Counted from the stretch's first letter, positions 23,463-34,203 are shown. The stretch: DNA of 34,782 nt from Ectothiorhodospiraceae bacterium (GCA_020831885.1 JAFIFU010000037.1:1-34782); one strand, 5' to 3'. Numbers and translations: made by a program. Notes: generated by a model not told the origin, from the letters alone.

Positions 23463-25106
23463 TCACGCAAGCCGCTCCACTGCCATGGCCTTGAGTCGCG
23501 GTTTGTCGTATTTGCCGGTGGGCGTGATCGGCCAGTCCTCTGCCGACATCGCCACCACATGCTTGGGGATCTTGAATCCGGCCATCCGGCCCTTGCAGAA
23601 CGCCTTCAGGGATGACAGCGGCAGCGGATCGCCGGAGACGGTCTGCACCATGGCGGTCACCGCCTCTCCCCAGCGCTCGTCCGGCACACCCACCACCTGG
23701 ACGGCCCGGATCTCCGGATGCCCCTCCAGGAACATCTCCACCTCCCGCTCCGAGACGTTTTCCCCGCCGGTCTTGATCATCTGCTTGTAGCGGCCCCGGT
23801 AATAAACGTAGCCCCGTGCATCCATCCAGCCGTAATCGCCGGAATGGAAGTAGCCGTCCTCGTCAAAGCTTTCCGCGGTCTGCTCGGGCATCTTGTAGTA
23901 ACCCTGGAACAGGGTCCATCCCCGGATACAGATCTCCCCGGGCTCGTCCGGTCCGCAGCACTCCCCGGTTTCCGGGTTGACGATCTTGACGTTCACGCCG
24001 GCGAATGGCTGCCCGTTGCTGTTCCGGCGGATGTCTTCATCCGTCTCGCCCCGGGGCATGACAACGGAGGTGCCCTCGGTGAAACCGTAATGATGGGACA
24101 CGGAGGTGGCGCCAAAGCCCATCTCACGCACGGTGTCGTACCATTCCGGCCCGCAAGCCAGGGTGATCTTGTGCACCCGGGAGCAGTCCGTGGCAGGGAA
24201 ATCCGGATGGTTGGCCAGCGCCCGAAGATGGGTATCGAACCCGCTCATGCAGGTCACCCCCTCCTCCCGTATCAAACGCAGCACCTCCCCGGGCTCGAAG
24301 TATTCCAGCAGGGCGATGCAGGCGCCGGACAGGGCCGTACCCAGGGTGACGTAGATGCAGCCGCCCACGTGATAGAAGGGCGAATACCCCATCATCACGT
24401 CGTCCGGCTGCATGTGGAAACACTGTGCGTACAGGTGATCGGCGATACCCACACTGCTACCGTGCGTGCGCAGGGCGGGTTTGGGGAACGCGGTACTGCC
24501 GGAGGTGAAAAGAATGTACGCCGTGTCGTCCGGCGAGAGGCCGTCGATCCAGGTGTCAATGGCGGAGGACCGGTACCCGGCCCCGGCACGCATCAGGTCG
24601 TGAAAGGCGAAAGTTCCCGGGGAACCCTGGTTCTCGCGGCTGACGGTGATGACCGTATCCAGCTTCGGAAAGGTTTCGCTCTCCAGAAAGCCCGGCGTGG
24701 CATCCTTCAGTTCCGGCACCAGTTCGCCGATCAGGGCCAGTTGATCCACATCCCGGAAACGATCCCGGATCACCAGCGCCCGGGCGTCGGAACGGCGCAG
24801 GGCGTGGATCAGTTCCTGCCCTCTGAACGTCACGTTGATGGGGACGATCACCGCCCCGAGCAGCGTGATGGCGTAGGAGATGTAGAACCACTCCGGACCG
24901 CCGCCCAGCAGGGTGGCCACATGGTCGCCCCGGCGGATGCCCTGGGCCCTGAGTGCATGGGCGAACCGGCAGATGCGGTCATATTGCTGGGCGTAGGTTA
25001 TCGTCTCGCCCCGGAAACGCAGCGCCGGCCGATCCGGCCAGTTGCGCGCGGCCCGCCGGGCCACCTCCGGGATGGTGATCCGGGTGAAATCCGGTGCGTG
25101 ATCCAT
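23463..25106 (-). CDS. AMP-forming acyl-CoA ligase with variant P-loop
   Basis: A 547-residue adenylate-forming ligase. The P-loop is TSGSTAFPKP (201-210): the usual third Gly is Ala and the Gly after the Lys is Pro, so it departs from TSGTTGxPKG at two conserved sites. YGFTEG, the hinge HSGDYGWMDARG and the C-terminal catalytic Lys in PTGKYDK (about 532) are intact, so activity is likely. AGGAGG precedes the ATG. It lies 14 bp after the TLP1 gene in the operon. It would activate the imported acid or a shortened intermediate to its CoA ester. Confidence 0.9.
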   Translation of the reverse strand: MDHAPDFTRITIPEVARRAARNWPDRPALRFRGETITYAQQYDRICRFAHALRAQGIRRGDHVATLLGGGPEWFYISYAITLLGAVIVPINVTFRGQELIHALRRSDARALVIRDRFRDVDQLALIGELVPELKDATPGFLESETFPKLDTVITVSRENQGSPGTFAFHDLMRAGAGYRSSAIDTWIDGLSPDDTAYILFTSGSTAFPKPALRTHGSSVGIADHLYAQCFHMQPDDVMMGYSPFYHVGGCIYVTLGTALSGACIALLEYFEPGEVLRLIREEGVTCMSGFDTHLRALANHPDFPATDCSRVHKITLACGPEWYDTVREMGFGATSVSHHYGFTEGTSVVMPRGETDEDIRRNSNGQPFAGVNVKIVNPETGECCGPDEPGEICIRGWTLFQGYYKMPEQTAESFDEDGYFHSGDYGWMDARGYVYYRGRYKQMIKTGGENVSEREVEMFLEGHPEIRAVQVVGVPDERWGEAVTAMVQTVSGDPLPLSSLKAFCKGRMAGFKIPKHVVAMSAEDWPITPTGKYDKPRLKAMAVERLA

Positions 25107-25120
25107 GGTTCGACTCCTCC

Positions 25121-26671
25121 TTACCGGTCCGGCGTGAACAGGTTCGATCCATCCACCGTCCGGACGCTGCCCGGGCGACCAAGGCCTTCCCGATCCACCA
25201 GGTCCTGCAGCAGGGCGCGGTCCGCCGGCGTGTTCGCCACGAAACGGCGGCCGCTGTCCTGCTCCCTGCCGAACACGATGCCCTGGACCGGCGCCTTGCG
25301 GTCATACATGACCGTGTAGGTTTCGATCACCGCCCGACCGGATGGGGTTTCGGTGAATTCCGCCTTGGGCAGGGCGTCCAGTCTGGCCTGAAGCCGGGAC
25401 GGTTCCTCTCTGACCCAGCCGCCGGCGACGGGGCGGGTGGAGTAAACACCGAAGGCGTGCTTTGTCAGGTAATACCCGTTGGCTGTCACCAGTCCGAAGG
25501 TACCAGGCGCCCGACGCAGACGGCGCATCATCCCGGAGATGGCATGGGTCACGTAGTTATTCCCGGGCCCCCCGAAGTACGGTAGTCCACCGGTGACGGT
25601 GAGCCCTCGCGGATCCTGTTCTGACAGCCCCAGTTCCTGGCAGGCGATCTCCACGGCGGAGGGGAAGCAGCTATAGATATCCAGGTGATCCAGCTCATCC
25701 ACCCCGATGCCCGCCATCTCCAGGGCCAGCGATGCGCCCGCGCGGATGGCGGGAGACGAGTACAGATTCTCGCGCTCGCTCACGTGCCAGTGGTCATGCC
25801 CATCCGCACAGCCGTGCAGATAGACCCAGTTCGACTCCGGAATCCCCCTGGAGCGAGCCTCCCCGACACTGGTCATGATCAGTGCCGACGCCTGATCCAC
25901 GAAAACGTTGGCGTTCATGAGCCGTGGATAGGGAAAACCGATCCAGCGGTTGTCGGCGTCCACCCGGGCAAGCCGTTCCGCGGGCATGGACTCCCGCCGG
26001 GTGGCCAGAGGATTGTCCGCCGCCACCCGGGCAAAGCCCTCCAGCAGCCCGGCCATGGATCGCAGATGCTGCTCCACGGTGTGGCCGCGCTGACCCCGGA
26101 TGGCCTGCTCGAACAGGGGGTAGAAGGCGATGGCCGCACGCAGCCCATGCTTCTCTTCATGAGCACTCCAGCCGCTGCGATTCTCGCCCATCAGTTCCGG
26201 CTCACCGCCGGGATCCTCGGCCCAGGACACGTCCAGACCCACCCGCTGGACCCCGAGCTGGGTACGCAGCGCTTCCCCGCCCACAATCAGTGCGGCCCGC
26301 ATCGACCCTTCCACAATCGCCTGGGCAAAGGTGTTGACCAGTGACTGGGGCATATTGCCGCCCACATGGGTGTAGATCTCCCGCTGTGGGTTCAGCCCCA
26401 GCCTGCGCGCGATGCTCCGCGGCGGGTTGGTGGAACTGCCGAGACCAGTGGCGGCGAAACGCGGGGAGCTGTCCACGAACAGCCGCAGCACGGCAACGGT
26501 ATCGATGGCCTCTGCCACCTCCGTGCCCCCGGTATCCCCCAGCGCCAGTCGTCCGGCTTCCGCCATCAGGTCGAAGGGCGAGCGCCCCGCATCCACCGGC
26601 GTGGTCATGTCGGTCACGTCACCACACCCCACCAGAATCGGGGTCCGATCATCCAAGTCCCGTGTTGCCAA
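25121..26671 (-). CDS. Thiolase-like protein type 1 (TLP1), no catalytic cysteine
   Basis: A 516-residue protein with thiolase-fold halves and an extra C-terminal domain (about 425-516), the layout of thiolase-like protein type 1 (TLP1_add_C). Aligned with the thiolase at 8734, its nucleophile Cys is Gly105 in VGGNMPQS, HDCFAHNE becomes YSCFPSAV (333-340), and the second Cys region is GLVTANGYY. His376 (THAIS) remains. It should not act as a normal thiolase; family proteins bind CoA but have no settled reaction. The start is TTG at 26671, supported by AGGAGG five bases upstream. It lies between the acyl-CoA dehydrogenase and a ligase, so a role in the same pathway is likely. Confidence 0.85.
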   Translation of the reverse strand: MATRDLDDRTPILVGCGDVTDMTTPVDAGRSPFDLMAEAGRLALGDTGGTEVAEAIDTVAVLRLFVDSSPRFAATGLGSSTNPPRSIARRLGLNPQREIYTHVGGNMPQSLVNTFAQAIVEGSMRAALIVGGEALRTQLGVQRVGLDVSWAEDPGGEPELMGENRSGWSAHEEKHGLRAAIAFYPLFEQAIRGQRGHTVEQHLRSMAGLLEGFARVAADNPLATRRESMPAERLARVDADNRWIGFPYPRLMNANVFVDQASALIMTSVGEARSRGIPESNWVYLHGCADGHDHWHVSERENLYSSPAIRAGASLALEMAGIGVDELDHLDIYSCFPSAVEIACQELGLSEQDPRGLTVTGGLPYFGGPGNNYVTHAISGMMRRLRRAPGTFGLVTANGYYLTKHAFGVYSTRPVAGGWVREEPSRLQARLDALPKAEFTETPSGRAVIETYTVMYDRKAPVQGIVFGREQDSGRRFVANTPADRALLQDLVDREGLGRPGSVRTVDGSNLFTPDR

Positions 26672-26720
26672 TGCGGCCTCCTGTCGGAAATCGTTCGTTC
26701 AGAGGATGGGCGTCAACGCT

Positions 26721-27875
<1,155 letters not shown>

Positions 27876-27902
27876 CTGGAATTGCCCTTGCTTCGGTTGG
27901 TT

Positions 27903-29549
27903 TCAGCCCGAGATGGCGTTCTCGGCGTACAGGTCCTTGAGACGGGTACGCAGGATGTGCTTCTGCACCTTGCCGGTGCCGGTGCGTGGCAGCTCGTCCT
28001 CCACCAGAATGCGCTTGGGAACCTTGAAACCGGCAAGCCGGGAACGACAGTGCTCATCAAGCTCCCGGCGTTCGAGCTTCACCCCCGATTGCGGTATGAC
28101 GATTGCCGTGATGGCCTCGCCCCAACGTGGATGGTGGAGCCCGATCACCGCGGCATCGGCAACCCCCGGATGAGCCAGCAGGCACCGCTCGACTTCAATG
28201 GAGGCAACATTCTCGCCGCCGGTCTTGATCACATCCTTCTTCCGGTCCGTGAACCAGACGCCGCCGTCCTCGTCCATCCATGCCATGTCGCCGCTGTGAA
28301 ACCAGTCGAAACGGAAGGACTCCGCGGTCTGATCCGGCTGGTTGAGATAACCGTTCATGACCTGGGGGCCGCGATAGACCACCTCGCCGATCTCCCCCGG
28401 GGGCAACAGGCGGCCCTGGTCGTTCATGATCCCGATTCGCGTCATGGCCGTGGCGGTGCCCCAGGACGCCGCCTTGCTCCATTGATGCTCCGCCCGTTGA
28501 CGGCAGGCAGCAGGCGTGAACTCGGTCTGGCCCGCGCCCAGAACGACGTCCGCATTCGGGAACAGCGCGTGCAAGGCCCGCAGCCGCTCCTCGGACATGG
28601 GCGCCATCGCATAACCGGCGCGCACCACGGACGATAAATCCCGATCCTGGATGCCCGGCTGCTGCAGCAAATTCGCATACATCACCGGAAGCAGGGTCAG
28701 ATGGTTGATCCGGTACCGTTCGATGAGGTCGGGAATCACCTCGGGATCGAAACCGCGCTGGAGCACCGCCGTCCCACCTACGGTGAACAAGGGCATGACG
28801 TTGCCGTTGAGCATGGCGCAGTGAAACAGCGGCAGGGAAACCAGCGCGGTGGTACTCCTCCCGGGCACCATGCCATGGGCAATCGCCCCGGAAAGCGCAG
28901 ACATCATGACCGCAACGTGGCTGGTGACCACCCCCTTCGGCCTGGAGGTTGTGCCGCTGGTGTAGAGCAGTTGCACCCCGTCCCGGTCGTCGACGAACAC
29001 CTCCAGCGGTTCCGGACTGCCCCGGGCCATCAGCTCCGGGAACATCCCGGCGCCCTCGGGGACCGCGGCCGGTGCGTCCGCCCCGATCCAGTAAAGATGT
29101 TGCAGCGCCGGGAGGTCCGCCGGAAACCCACGCACCATGTCGCCGAACTCCGTCTCCGCGATCAGCACCCGGGCATCCGCGTCAGCCAGGCAATAGGCGA
29201 TGTCCTCCCCCTTGAGCCCCAGGTTCATGGGCGCGAAGACCAGCCCCGCCCGGGCGCAGGCAAGATAAACCAGCAGTATCTCGGCACAGTTCCGGGCAAG
29301 CACGCCCACCACGTCGCCACGCTCCAGCCCAAGTTCAAGCAAGGCGCGGCCCAGCCGGTTGACGCTGACCTCGAACTCCCGGTATGTCAGCTCGGCCCCG
29401 TCCGGGCCGATGACTGCCGCCTTTTCCGGAAACAGATCCGCCGCCCGGGTGATGGCGTCGCCGACATTGACCCGGCTGATCAGGTTGTACGACAGGCTCA
29501 TGTCTGGCCTGGGGCGGTGGGGAGCGCCCTTGTGCGTTGAATCCCTCAT
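27903..29549 (-). CDS. AMP-forming acyl-CoA ligase
   Basis: About 548 residues. P-loop YTSGTTSRPKG (196-206), AGQTEF in place of YGxTE, hinge HSGDMAWMDEDG, and catalytic Lys in TGTGKVQK (about 527). The start is uncertain: ATG at 29549 has GGAGA 11 bases upstream, ATG at 29501 (MSLSYN) is where homology begins but has no ribosome site, and ATG at 29567 lies 2 bp after the TRAP permease stop. The 876-residue open frame running further upstream is antisense-like shadow of the permease gene. It is tightly coupled to the TRAP permease, which favours the imported acid as its substrate. Confidence 0.85.
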   Translation of the reverse strand: MRDSTHKGAPHRPRPDMSLSYNLISRVNVGDAITRAADLFPEKAAVIGPDGAELTYREFEVSVNRLGRALLELGLERGDVVGVLARNCAEILLVYLACARAGLVFAPMNLGLKGEDIAYCLADADARVLIAETEFGDMVRGFPADLPALQHLYWIGADAPAAVPEGAGMFPELMARGSPEPLEVFVDDRDGVQLLYTSGTTSRPKGVVTSHVAVMMSALSGAIAHGMVPGRSTTALVSLPLFHCAMLNGNVMPLFTVGGTAVLQRGFDPEVIPDLIERYRINHLTLLPVMYANLLQQPGIQDRDLSSVVRAGYAMAPMSEERLRALHALFPNADVVLGAGQTEFTPAACRQRAEHQWSKAASWGTATAMTRIGIMNDQGRLLPPGEIGEVVYRGPQVMNGYLNQPDQTAESFRFDWFHSGDMAWMDEDGGVWFTDRKKDVIKTGGENVASIEVERCLLAHPGVADAAVIGLHHPRWGEAITAIVIPQSGVKLERRELDEHCRSRLAGFKVPKRILVEDELPRTGTGKVQKHILRTRLKDLYAENAISG

Positions 29550-29569
29550 ATCGTGTTCGTTCTCCATGC

Positions 29570-31591
29570 TCAGCTTGCGGCCAGGGGCGCCGTGCGCCGC
29601 CGGATCATGGCAATCCCCCCACCCACGACGGCCAGTACCGTGGAGGCCAGGAGGAGCGTGAGATGACTGATACCGATCATGCCGCCGCCGGGTGCGGCGA
29701 GCAGCAAACCACTGACGAGCAGACAGGTCCGGGACAACCAGCCTGTGACGCCTCCGCCCAGCTCTCCGATGCCGATGAGATAACCCTGCATCGCCGCCGA
29801 GACCAGCGCGATGCCGATCAGGGCCGTGAAAAGGACGGCCGCAACCTCCGTCATGGGCCCCTGCATCAACAGCGCGGGATTGAACACGAAGTAGAACGGT
29901 ATGAAATAGATCACCAGCGCCAGGCGCATGGCCTGAAGCCCGGCCCCCATCGGGCTCCCCTTGGCGATGGAGGCCGCAGCGAAGGCGGCCAGCGCCACCG
30001 GGGGCGTGATGAAGCTGAGCATGCCCCAGTAGAACACGAACATATGGGAGGCCAGGGGGTCCAGACCCGCCTGCACCAGCGCGGGAACCAGCACCACCGC
30101 GAGGAAGATATATGCCGCCGTCACGGTCATCCCGATACCCAGCACGAAGCTGGTCAGCGCCCCCATGATCAGCAGGATGAGCACGTTCTCGCCAGCGATA
30201 TAGACCAGATCGTTGGCCAATGTGGCCGCCATGCCGGTACTGACCAGCGCCCCCACGATCAGCCCCACGACCGCCAGGATGCCCGCCAGTTCCGCCAACA
30301 GGGCGCCGGCACCGAGAAGCAGCTTCCAGAATCCGCCGAGGCTCAACCGGTACCGGGTGAACTGGTTGATGACCAGCAGCAGGGCGGTTGCATAGAACGG
30401 CGCCACGGATTCCTGCTGGAGGTACAGGAGCATCCACACCAGCAGGACGAACACGAAGATGAATACCCAGCCCTCCTTCAGGCACTGCCAGAGGGATGGC
30501 AGATCCTCCTGGGGCAGCCCCCGGAGATTGCACCGTGCCGCGTAGGCATCGATCTGCATGAACAGGCCGAAAAAGTACAGCAGCGAGGGAATGATTGCGG
30601 CAATGATGACGGTGGAATAGTTCACACCGAGAAAGCTTGCCATGATGAAGGCGGTGGCCCCCATGATCGGCGGCATCAGCACCCCGCCGGTGGAGGCGCA
30701 GGCTTCCACCCCGGCGGCATGCTCCCGGGAGAACCCGATGCGCCGCATGGCGGGAATCGACAGGGGGCCGGTGGTCAGTACATTGGTCACCGGTCCGCCG
30801 CTCATGGAACCCATGAGACCGCTGGAGAAGATTGCCACCTTCGCCGGCCCACCGCGGAAACGCCCCAGCAAGGCAAACGAGAAATTGATGAAAAACTTCC
30901 CTGCGCCGGTGACCTGCAGGGAGATGCCGAACACGAGAAAGCCGAAAACCAGCAGGGCAAACGCCTGCATGGGGATGCCCAGCATGCTTTCAGCGCTGTA
31001 GATATGAAAGGTCGCCGCGCTACGGAAATCCATGCCGATGCCGGAAATCACGTGGGGCATTTTCTCCGCGAACAGCGGGTAAAGGGAGAACAGCAGCGCA
31101 ATGATGAACACGGACAGTCCACCGGTACGCCGCCCGGCTTCCAGCAGCAGCGCCCACATGGCAAACGCGGCCCAGACCCCATGCTCCGGGGACATGTAGT
31201 CCCAGCCGTGCAGATTAATGCGCTCCGCCCAGTAGGTGAAATAGACGCCAAGCCCGAACGTGGCCAGAGCAAGTGCAACGTCGTAAAGCGGAACGCGACG
31301 TTTCGGGCTGCTTTTTGTCGCCGGGAAATAGATGAAGATCATTGGCAGCATCAGGCCGATGATCATGTAGAGATAGCGGGTATCGAAGATGACGCGGCCG
31401 ACAAAGAAGCCGAGATTGAAGATCTGGTTCACGGCCAGCCCGATGGCGGCTATGGTCAAAAGCACCACGACACATTGCCATGGCCTGGAGAGCACCCGGG
31501 TCCGGCCCACATCCTCGATCTGGTCGATGGTCTTGCGTTCATCCAAGCCGGAACGCCCGTCATTACTGCGTTGATCTTCAGAAGCACTCAT
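29570..31591 (-). CDS. TRAP transporter permease, fused 4TM/12TM (TAXI type)
   Basis: A 673-residue inner-membrane permease in which the small (DctQ-like) and large (DctM-like) parts are joined, the form that pairs with TAXI binding proteins. The N-terminal part carries about five hydrophobic segments (39-185). The DctM hallmark SGLMGSMSGGPVTNV (257-271) and EACASTGGVLMPPIMG (296-311) follow. It would use a sodium gradient to import an organic acid delivered by the binding protein encoded just upstream. The ATG at 31591 is chosen; a GTG at 31600 in frame is an alternative. The ligase start lies about 20 bp past its stop. The 725-codon frame on the opposite strand is a GC shadow. Confidence 0.93.
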   Translation of the reverse strand: MSASEDQRSNDGRSGLDERKTIDQIEDVGRTRVLSRPWQCVVVLLTIAAIGLAVNQIFNLGFFVGRVIFDTRYLYMIIGLMLPMIFIYFPATKSSPKRRVPLYDVALALATFGLGVYFTYWAERINLHGWDYMSPEHGVWAAFAMWALLLEAGRRTGGLSVFIIALLFSLYPLFAEKMPHVISGIGMDFRSAATFHIYSAESMLGIPMQAFALLVFGFLVFGISLQVTGAGKFFINFSFALLGRFRGGPAKVAIFSSGLMGSMSGGPVTNVLTTGPLSIPAMRRIGFSREHAAGVEACASTGGVLMPPIMGATAFIMASFLGVNYSTVIIAAIIPSLLYFFGLFMQIDAYAARCNLRGLPQEDLPSLWQCLKEGWVFIFVFVLLVWMLLYLQQESVAPFYATALLLVINQFTRYRLSLGGFWKLLLGAGALLAELAGILAVVGLIVGALVSTGMAATLANDLVYIAGENVLILLIMGALTSFVLGIGMTVTAAYIFLAVVLVPALVQAGLDPLASHMFVFYWGMLSFITPPVALAAFAAASIAKGSPMGAGLQAMRLALVIYFIPFYFVFNPALLMQGPMTEVAAVLFTALIGIALVSAAMQGYLIGIGELGGGVTGWLSRTCLLVSGLLLAAPGGGMIGISHLTLLLASTVLAVVGGGIAMIRRRTAPLAAS

Positions 31592-31606
31592 AGGGTTCAC
31601 CCGGGC

Positions 31607-31650
31607 CGCCTGACATCAGGAATGCGGTTCCTGAGCAAGAGAATCAGGCG
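31607..31650 (-). other. Nested hairpin between binding-protein and permease genes
   Basis: Outer arms CGCCTGA (31607-31613) and TCAGGCG (31644-31650) and inner arms TCAGGAA (31616-31622) and TTCCTGA (31628-31634) are all perfect and can coexist as one long hairpin with a 5-nt tip. It lies between the two TRAP genes in the mRNA. Such intercistronic structures often raise binding-protein level over permease by blocking 3' decay or attenuating transcription; that role is inferred. Confidence 0.55.
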
Positions 31651-31697
31651 ACAGGCCGCCCCCGGTGGGATGACCCGTCGCCACCTGCCGTTTTGGG

Positions 31698-32876
31698 CTA
31701 CCAGCGATCCATGATGGTGATCATCCCGGCATCCCGGAGGGCTTCCGCCCTGGCGTCCATCCAGCCGCTTGCGAAAGCGGATTCATCGTTCAGGTCCGCC
31801 ACGTCCAGGTAGGCCTTCCAGGCCTCCGCCAGCAACTCCTGCCGCCGCAGATTGCGTTGCTGGTTCTCCTCGGCCTCATCCGTCCAGAGACCGATTTCCT
31901 TGAAGTACCGGACGGCACCCTCGTGGAAGGGCATGAACGCGTTCTCCGGCGCCTGGCGGTCCATGCTCCAGCCGTACAGGCCCGGTGCGTTGTCCTTGAA
32001 CCGCTCATAGTTCTGGTGCATCGCCTTGGTCATGTTGTAGACCAGGTCTTCCGACTGATCCTTCATGGTGACGAGCTGAGGATAGGGGGCATGAATCACC
32101 TCCAGGGGTGAATCCTCGGAGATCACCACGCCTTCGGTGGCCACGCTGGGGATGTACCAAGGCATCAGCGCCCGTGCCCGCTGAATGCCCTCGGGGTCGT
32201 CATGCGGAGTGCCCAGGGTGCGCAATCCACGGGGCGCTGAATCAACCCGCATCAGGGGCCCGCTGTTGCAGCCCGCGCCGAACACGTCCGCCCGGTTGGC
32301 AACCACCGCATCCACCGACGCCAGGAACCCGCCAACCTCTACCCGCTCCACGTCGTCCCAGGTCAGGCCGCCATAGGCCAGCACTGCGGTTGTGGCATTG
32401 TTCAACCCGGCTGCGGCCTGCACGTAAGTCACCCGCTTGCCCTTTATGTCGCGGATATGCTCGATGCCGCTGTCCCGAGTGGTATGCAAGGTGAAGGAGC
32501 AACTGTCCGAGAGGCTCCACATGACCAGCCGAACGGGCTGGGGGCCCCAGCTGATGGTGCTGAAATCCAGTATGGCCTCCTGGGCGTAGATTGAAGGTGA
32601 ACCATCTGCCGCGAACTGCGCGCGTCCGAGGCGCAGCGGCGACAAGCGGGCCATATCGTTGCGGCCGGGAAGAACCCGCAGGTTGGTCCGGTGCTGGCGC
32701 TGGATCACGGACCCGATGGCCACGGCCTGGTTGAAGCCTTCGGAGCCGCTTTCATAGGTGGTCCAGACGATGGTGCCGGGCAGTTCCGGTTCGCCGGCCT
32801 GAACGCTCATGGCCAGACCCAGGGCTGCCAGGCCTCCCGCCAGTGTGGTTCCCGTTTTCAAGATACGCCGATACAT
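31698..32876 (-). CDS. TAXI-family TRAP substrate-binding protein
   Basis: A 392-residue periplasmic solute-binding protein of the TAXI (TRAP-associated extracytoplasmic immunogenic) family. Residues 1-27 are a Sec signal peptide ending SVQA. The family core includes IKGKRVTYVQAAAGLNNATT and the ADVFGAGCNSGPL segment. AGGAGG precedes the ATG at 32876; the upstream in-frame extension lacks a ribosome site. It is followed, after a 106-bp gap with a strong hairpin, by the fused permease. TAXI proteins often bind glutamate-like or other organic acids; the genes around it suggest a larger carboxylate. Confidence 0.9.
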   Translation of the reverse strand: MYRRILKTGTTLAGGLAALGLAMSVQAGEPELPGTIVWTTYESGSEGFNQAVAIGSVIQRQHRTNLRVLPGRNDMARLSPLRLGRAQFAADGSPSIYAQEAILDFSTISWGPQPVRLVMWSLSDSCSFTLHTTRDSGIEHIRDIKGKRVTYVQAAAGLNNATTAVLAYGGLTWDDVERVEVGGFLASVDAVVANRADVFGAGCNSGPLMRVDSAPRGLRTLGTPHDDPEGIQRARALMPWYIPSVATEGVVISEDSPLEVIHAPYPQLVTMKDQSEDLVYNMTKAMHQNYERFKDNAPGLYGWSMDRQAPENAFMPFHEGAVRYFKEIGLWTDEAEENQQRNLRRQELLAEAWKAYLDVADLNDESAFASGWMDARAEALRDAGMITIMDRW

Positions 32877-32944
32877 GCTGTCTCCTCCTGGTAATGTCGT
32901 CGTGGTGATCCCGGGCCTTGTGTTACCCGTTCCCACATGCCTCG

Positions 32945-34093
32945 TCAGAGGCCCATCTGCCGTACCGCCAGATCCTTCATAATCTCTTCGGCCCCTCCGC
33001 CGATGGCATTCACACGGACCTCCCGGTAAATGCGCTCCGACTTGGAACCGCGCATGAAGCCTGCCCCACCCAGAATCTGCACGGCCTCCCGGGCGCAGAA
33101 CTCCATGGTCTGACTTGCCTGATTCTTCAGCAGGCAGACATCCGCCACGGGCCGATCCCCTTGCTCAATGCGCCAGGCGAGATGTTCCAGATAAGCCTGC
33201 GATGCATTGATGCGCATGCGCATATCCGCGACTTTGTGCCGGATCACCTGATGCTCGATCAGACGCTTGCCAAAGGTCTTGCGCTCCTGGGCGTAGGCGA
33301 TGGCCTCGTCCAGACAGGTCCTGGCAAAGCCGATCGCTCCCGCGGCCAGGGAAATGCGCTCGCTGTTGAAGTTCTGCATGATCAGCTTCGACCCCCGGTT
33401 CTCTTCGCCGAGGAGGTTCTCCACGGGAACGCGGCAGTCGTCGAAATAGAGCGCTGCGGTATCCGAACACCACCAACCCATCTTCCGCTCCAGCGGTGTC
33501 CGCGAGAATCCGGGGGTATCCCGCTCCACCAGCAGCATGGAGAGCCCGCCATGCCCCGCCTCACCGGTGCGCACCGCGACGGTGTAATAGTCCGCCCGCA
33601 TCCCCGAGGTGATGAAGATCTTGGAACCGTTGATCACGTAGTGATCGCCGTCGCGCCGGGCCGTTGTGCTGATGGCCGCGACATCGGATCCGCCACCCGG
33701 TTCGGTGATGGCCAGGGCGCTGATCTTCTCTCCGGACAGGATTTCAGGCAGCACCCGTGCCTTGATCTCCGGCCGGGCGGCGCGGGCGATGGGCGGAGCA
33801 CCGATGGTATGGCTGCGCAGGCTGGAAGACAGGCCTCCCGCTCCCGCCCGGGCCAGTTCCTGAGCAGCGATAATGGTGTAGAAAAGGTCGGTCTCACTAC
33901 CGCCAAAGGCTTCCGGAAAGCCGATCCCCAGCAGGCCGACGTCACCGGCCTTCCGGTACAGATCCCGCGGAAACGTACCGGCCTCGTCCCATTCAGTGAC
34001 ATACGGCTCCACTTCCACCTGAACCCATTTCCGGAACATCTCCCGGAAAGACTCATGCTCTGGGGAGTAATACGGTGAAGAAACGGAGCCCAT
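32945..34093 (-). CDS. Acyl-CoA dehydrogenase
   Basis: A 382-residue acyl-CoA dehydrogenase, first gene of the leftward operon. Motifs: LAITEPGGGSD (127-137), FITSG (160-164), and C-terminal AIGGGAEEIM with Gly in place of the MCAD-type Glu; a candidate base is E245 in NFNSERI. The ATG at 34093 has AAGGGG about seven bases upstream; the longer frame (to 34255) covers AT-rich leader DNA and is rejected. It is 68 bp upstream of the TAXI gene. It presumably shares or divides substrates with the dehydrogenase at 26721. Confidence 0.9.
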   Translation of the reverse strand: MGSVSSPYYSPEHESFREMFRKWVQVEVEPYVTEWDEAGTFPRDLYRKAGDVGLLGIGFPEAFGGSETDLFYTIIAAQELARAGAGGLSSSLRSHTIGAPPIARAARPEIKARVLPEILSGEKISALAITEPGGGSDVAAISTTARRDGDHYVINGSKIFITSGMRADYYTVAVRTGEAGHGGLSMLLVERDTPGFSRTPLERKMGWWCSDTAALYFDDCRVPVENLLGEENRGSKLIMQNFNSERISLAAGAIGFARTCLDEAIAYAQERKTFGKRLIEHQVIRHKVADMRMRINASQAYLEHLAWRIEQGDRPVADVCLLKNQASQTMEFCAREAVQILGGAGFMRGSKSERIYREVRVNAIGGGAEEIMKDLAVRQMGL

Positions 34094-34203
34094 GAAATAC
34101 CCCTTGAATGTCACCTGAAGAAGAACAAAAAACCGAACAAAACTCACTTCTCCCGAAACAAATCGGGAAAAATAAAATCGTGACCTGACTGAAAAAATCG
34201 ACC

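Noticed and set aside
23718-25319. 533-codon plus-strand open frame
   Set aside because: Antisense to a ligase with full motifs; low-complexity translation.
29550-30533. N-terminal extension of the ligase at 27903
   Set aside because: The extension is out-of-frame sequence of the TRAP permease gene and adds a non-homologous low-complexity region.
29537-31714. 725-codon plus-strand open frame
   Set aside because: It is antisense to the TRAP permease, is His/Gln/Arg-rich and has no family motifs.
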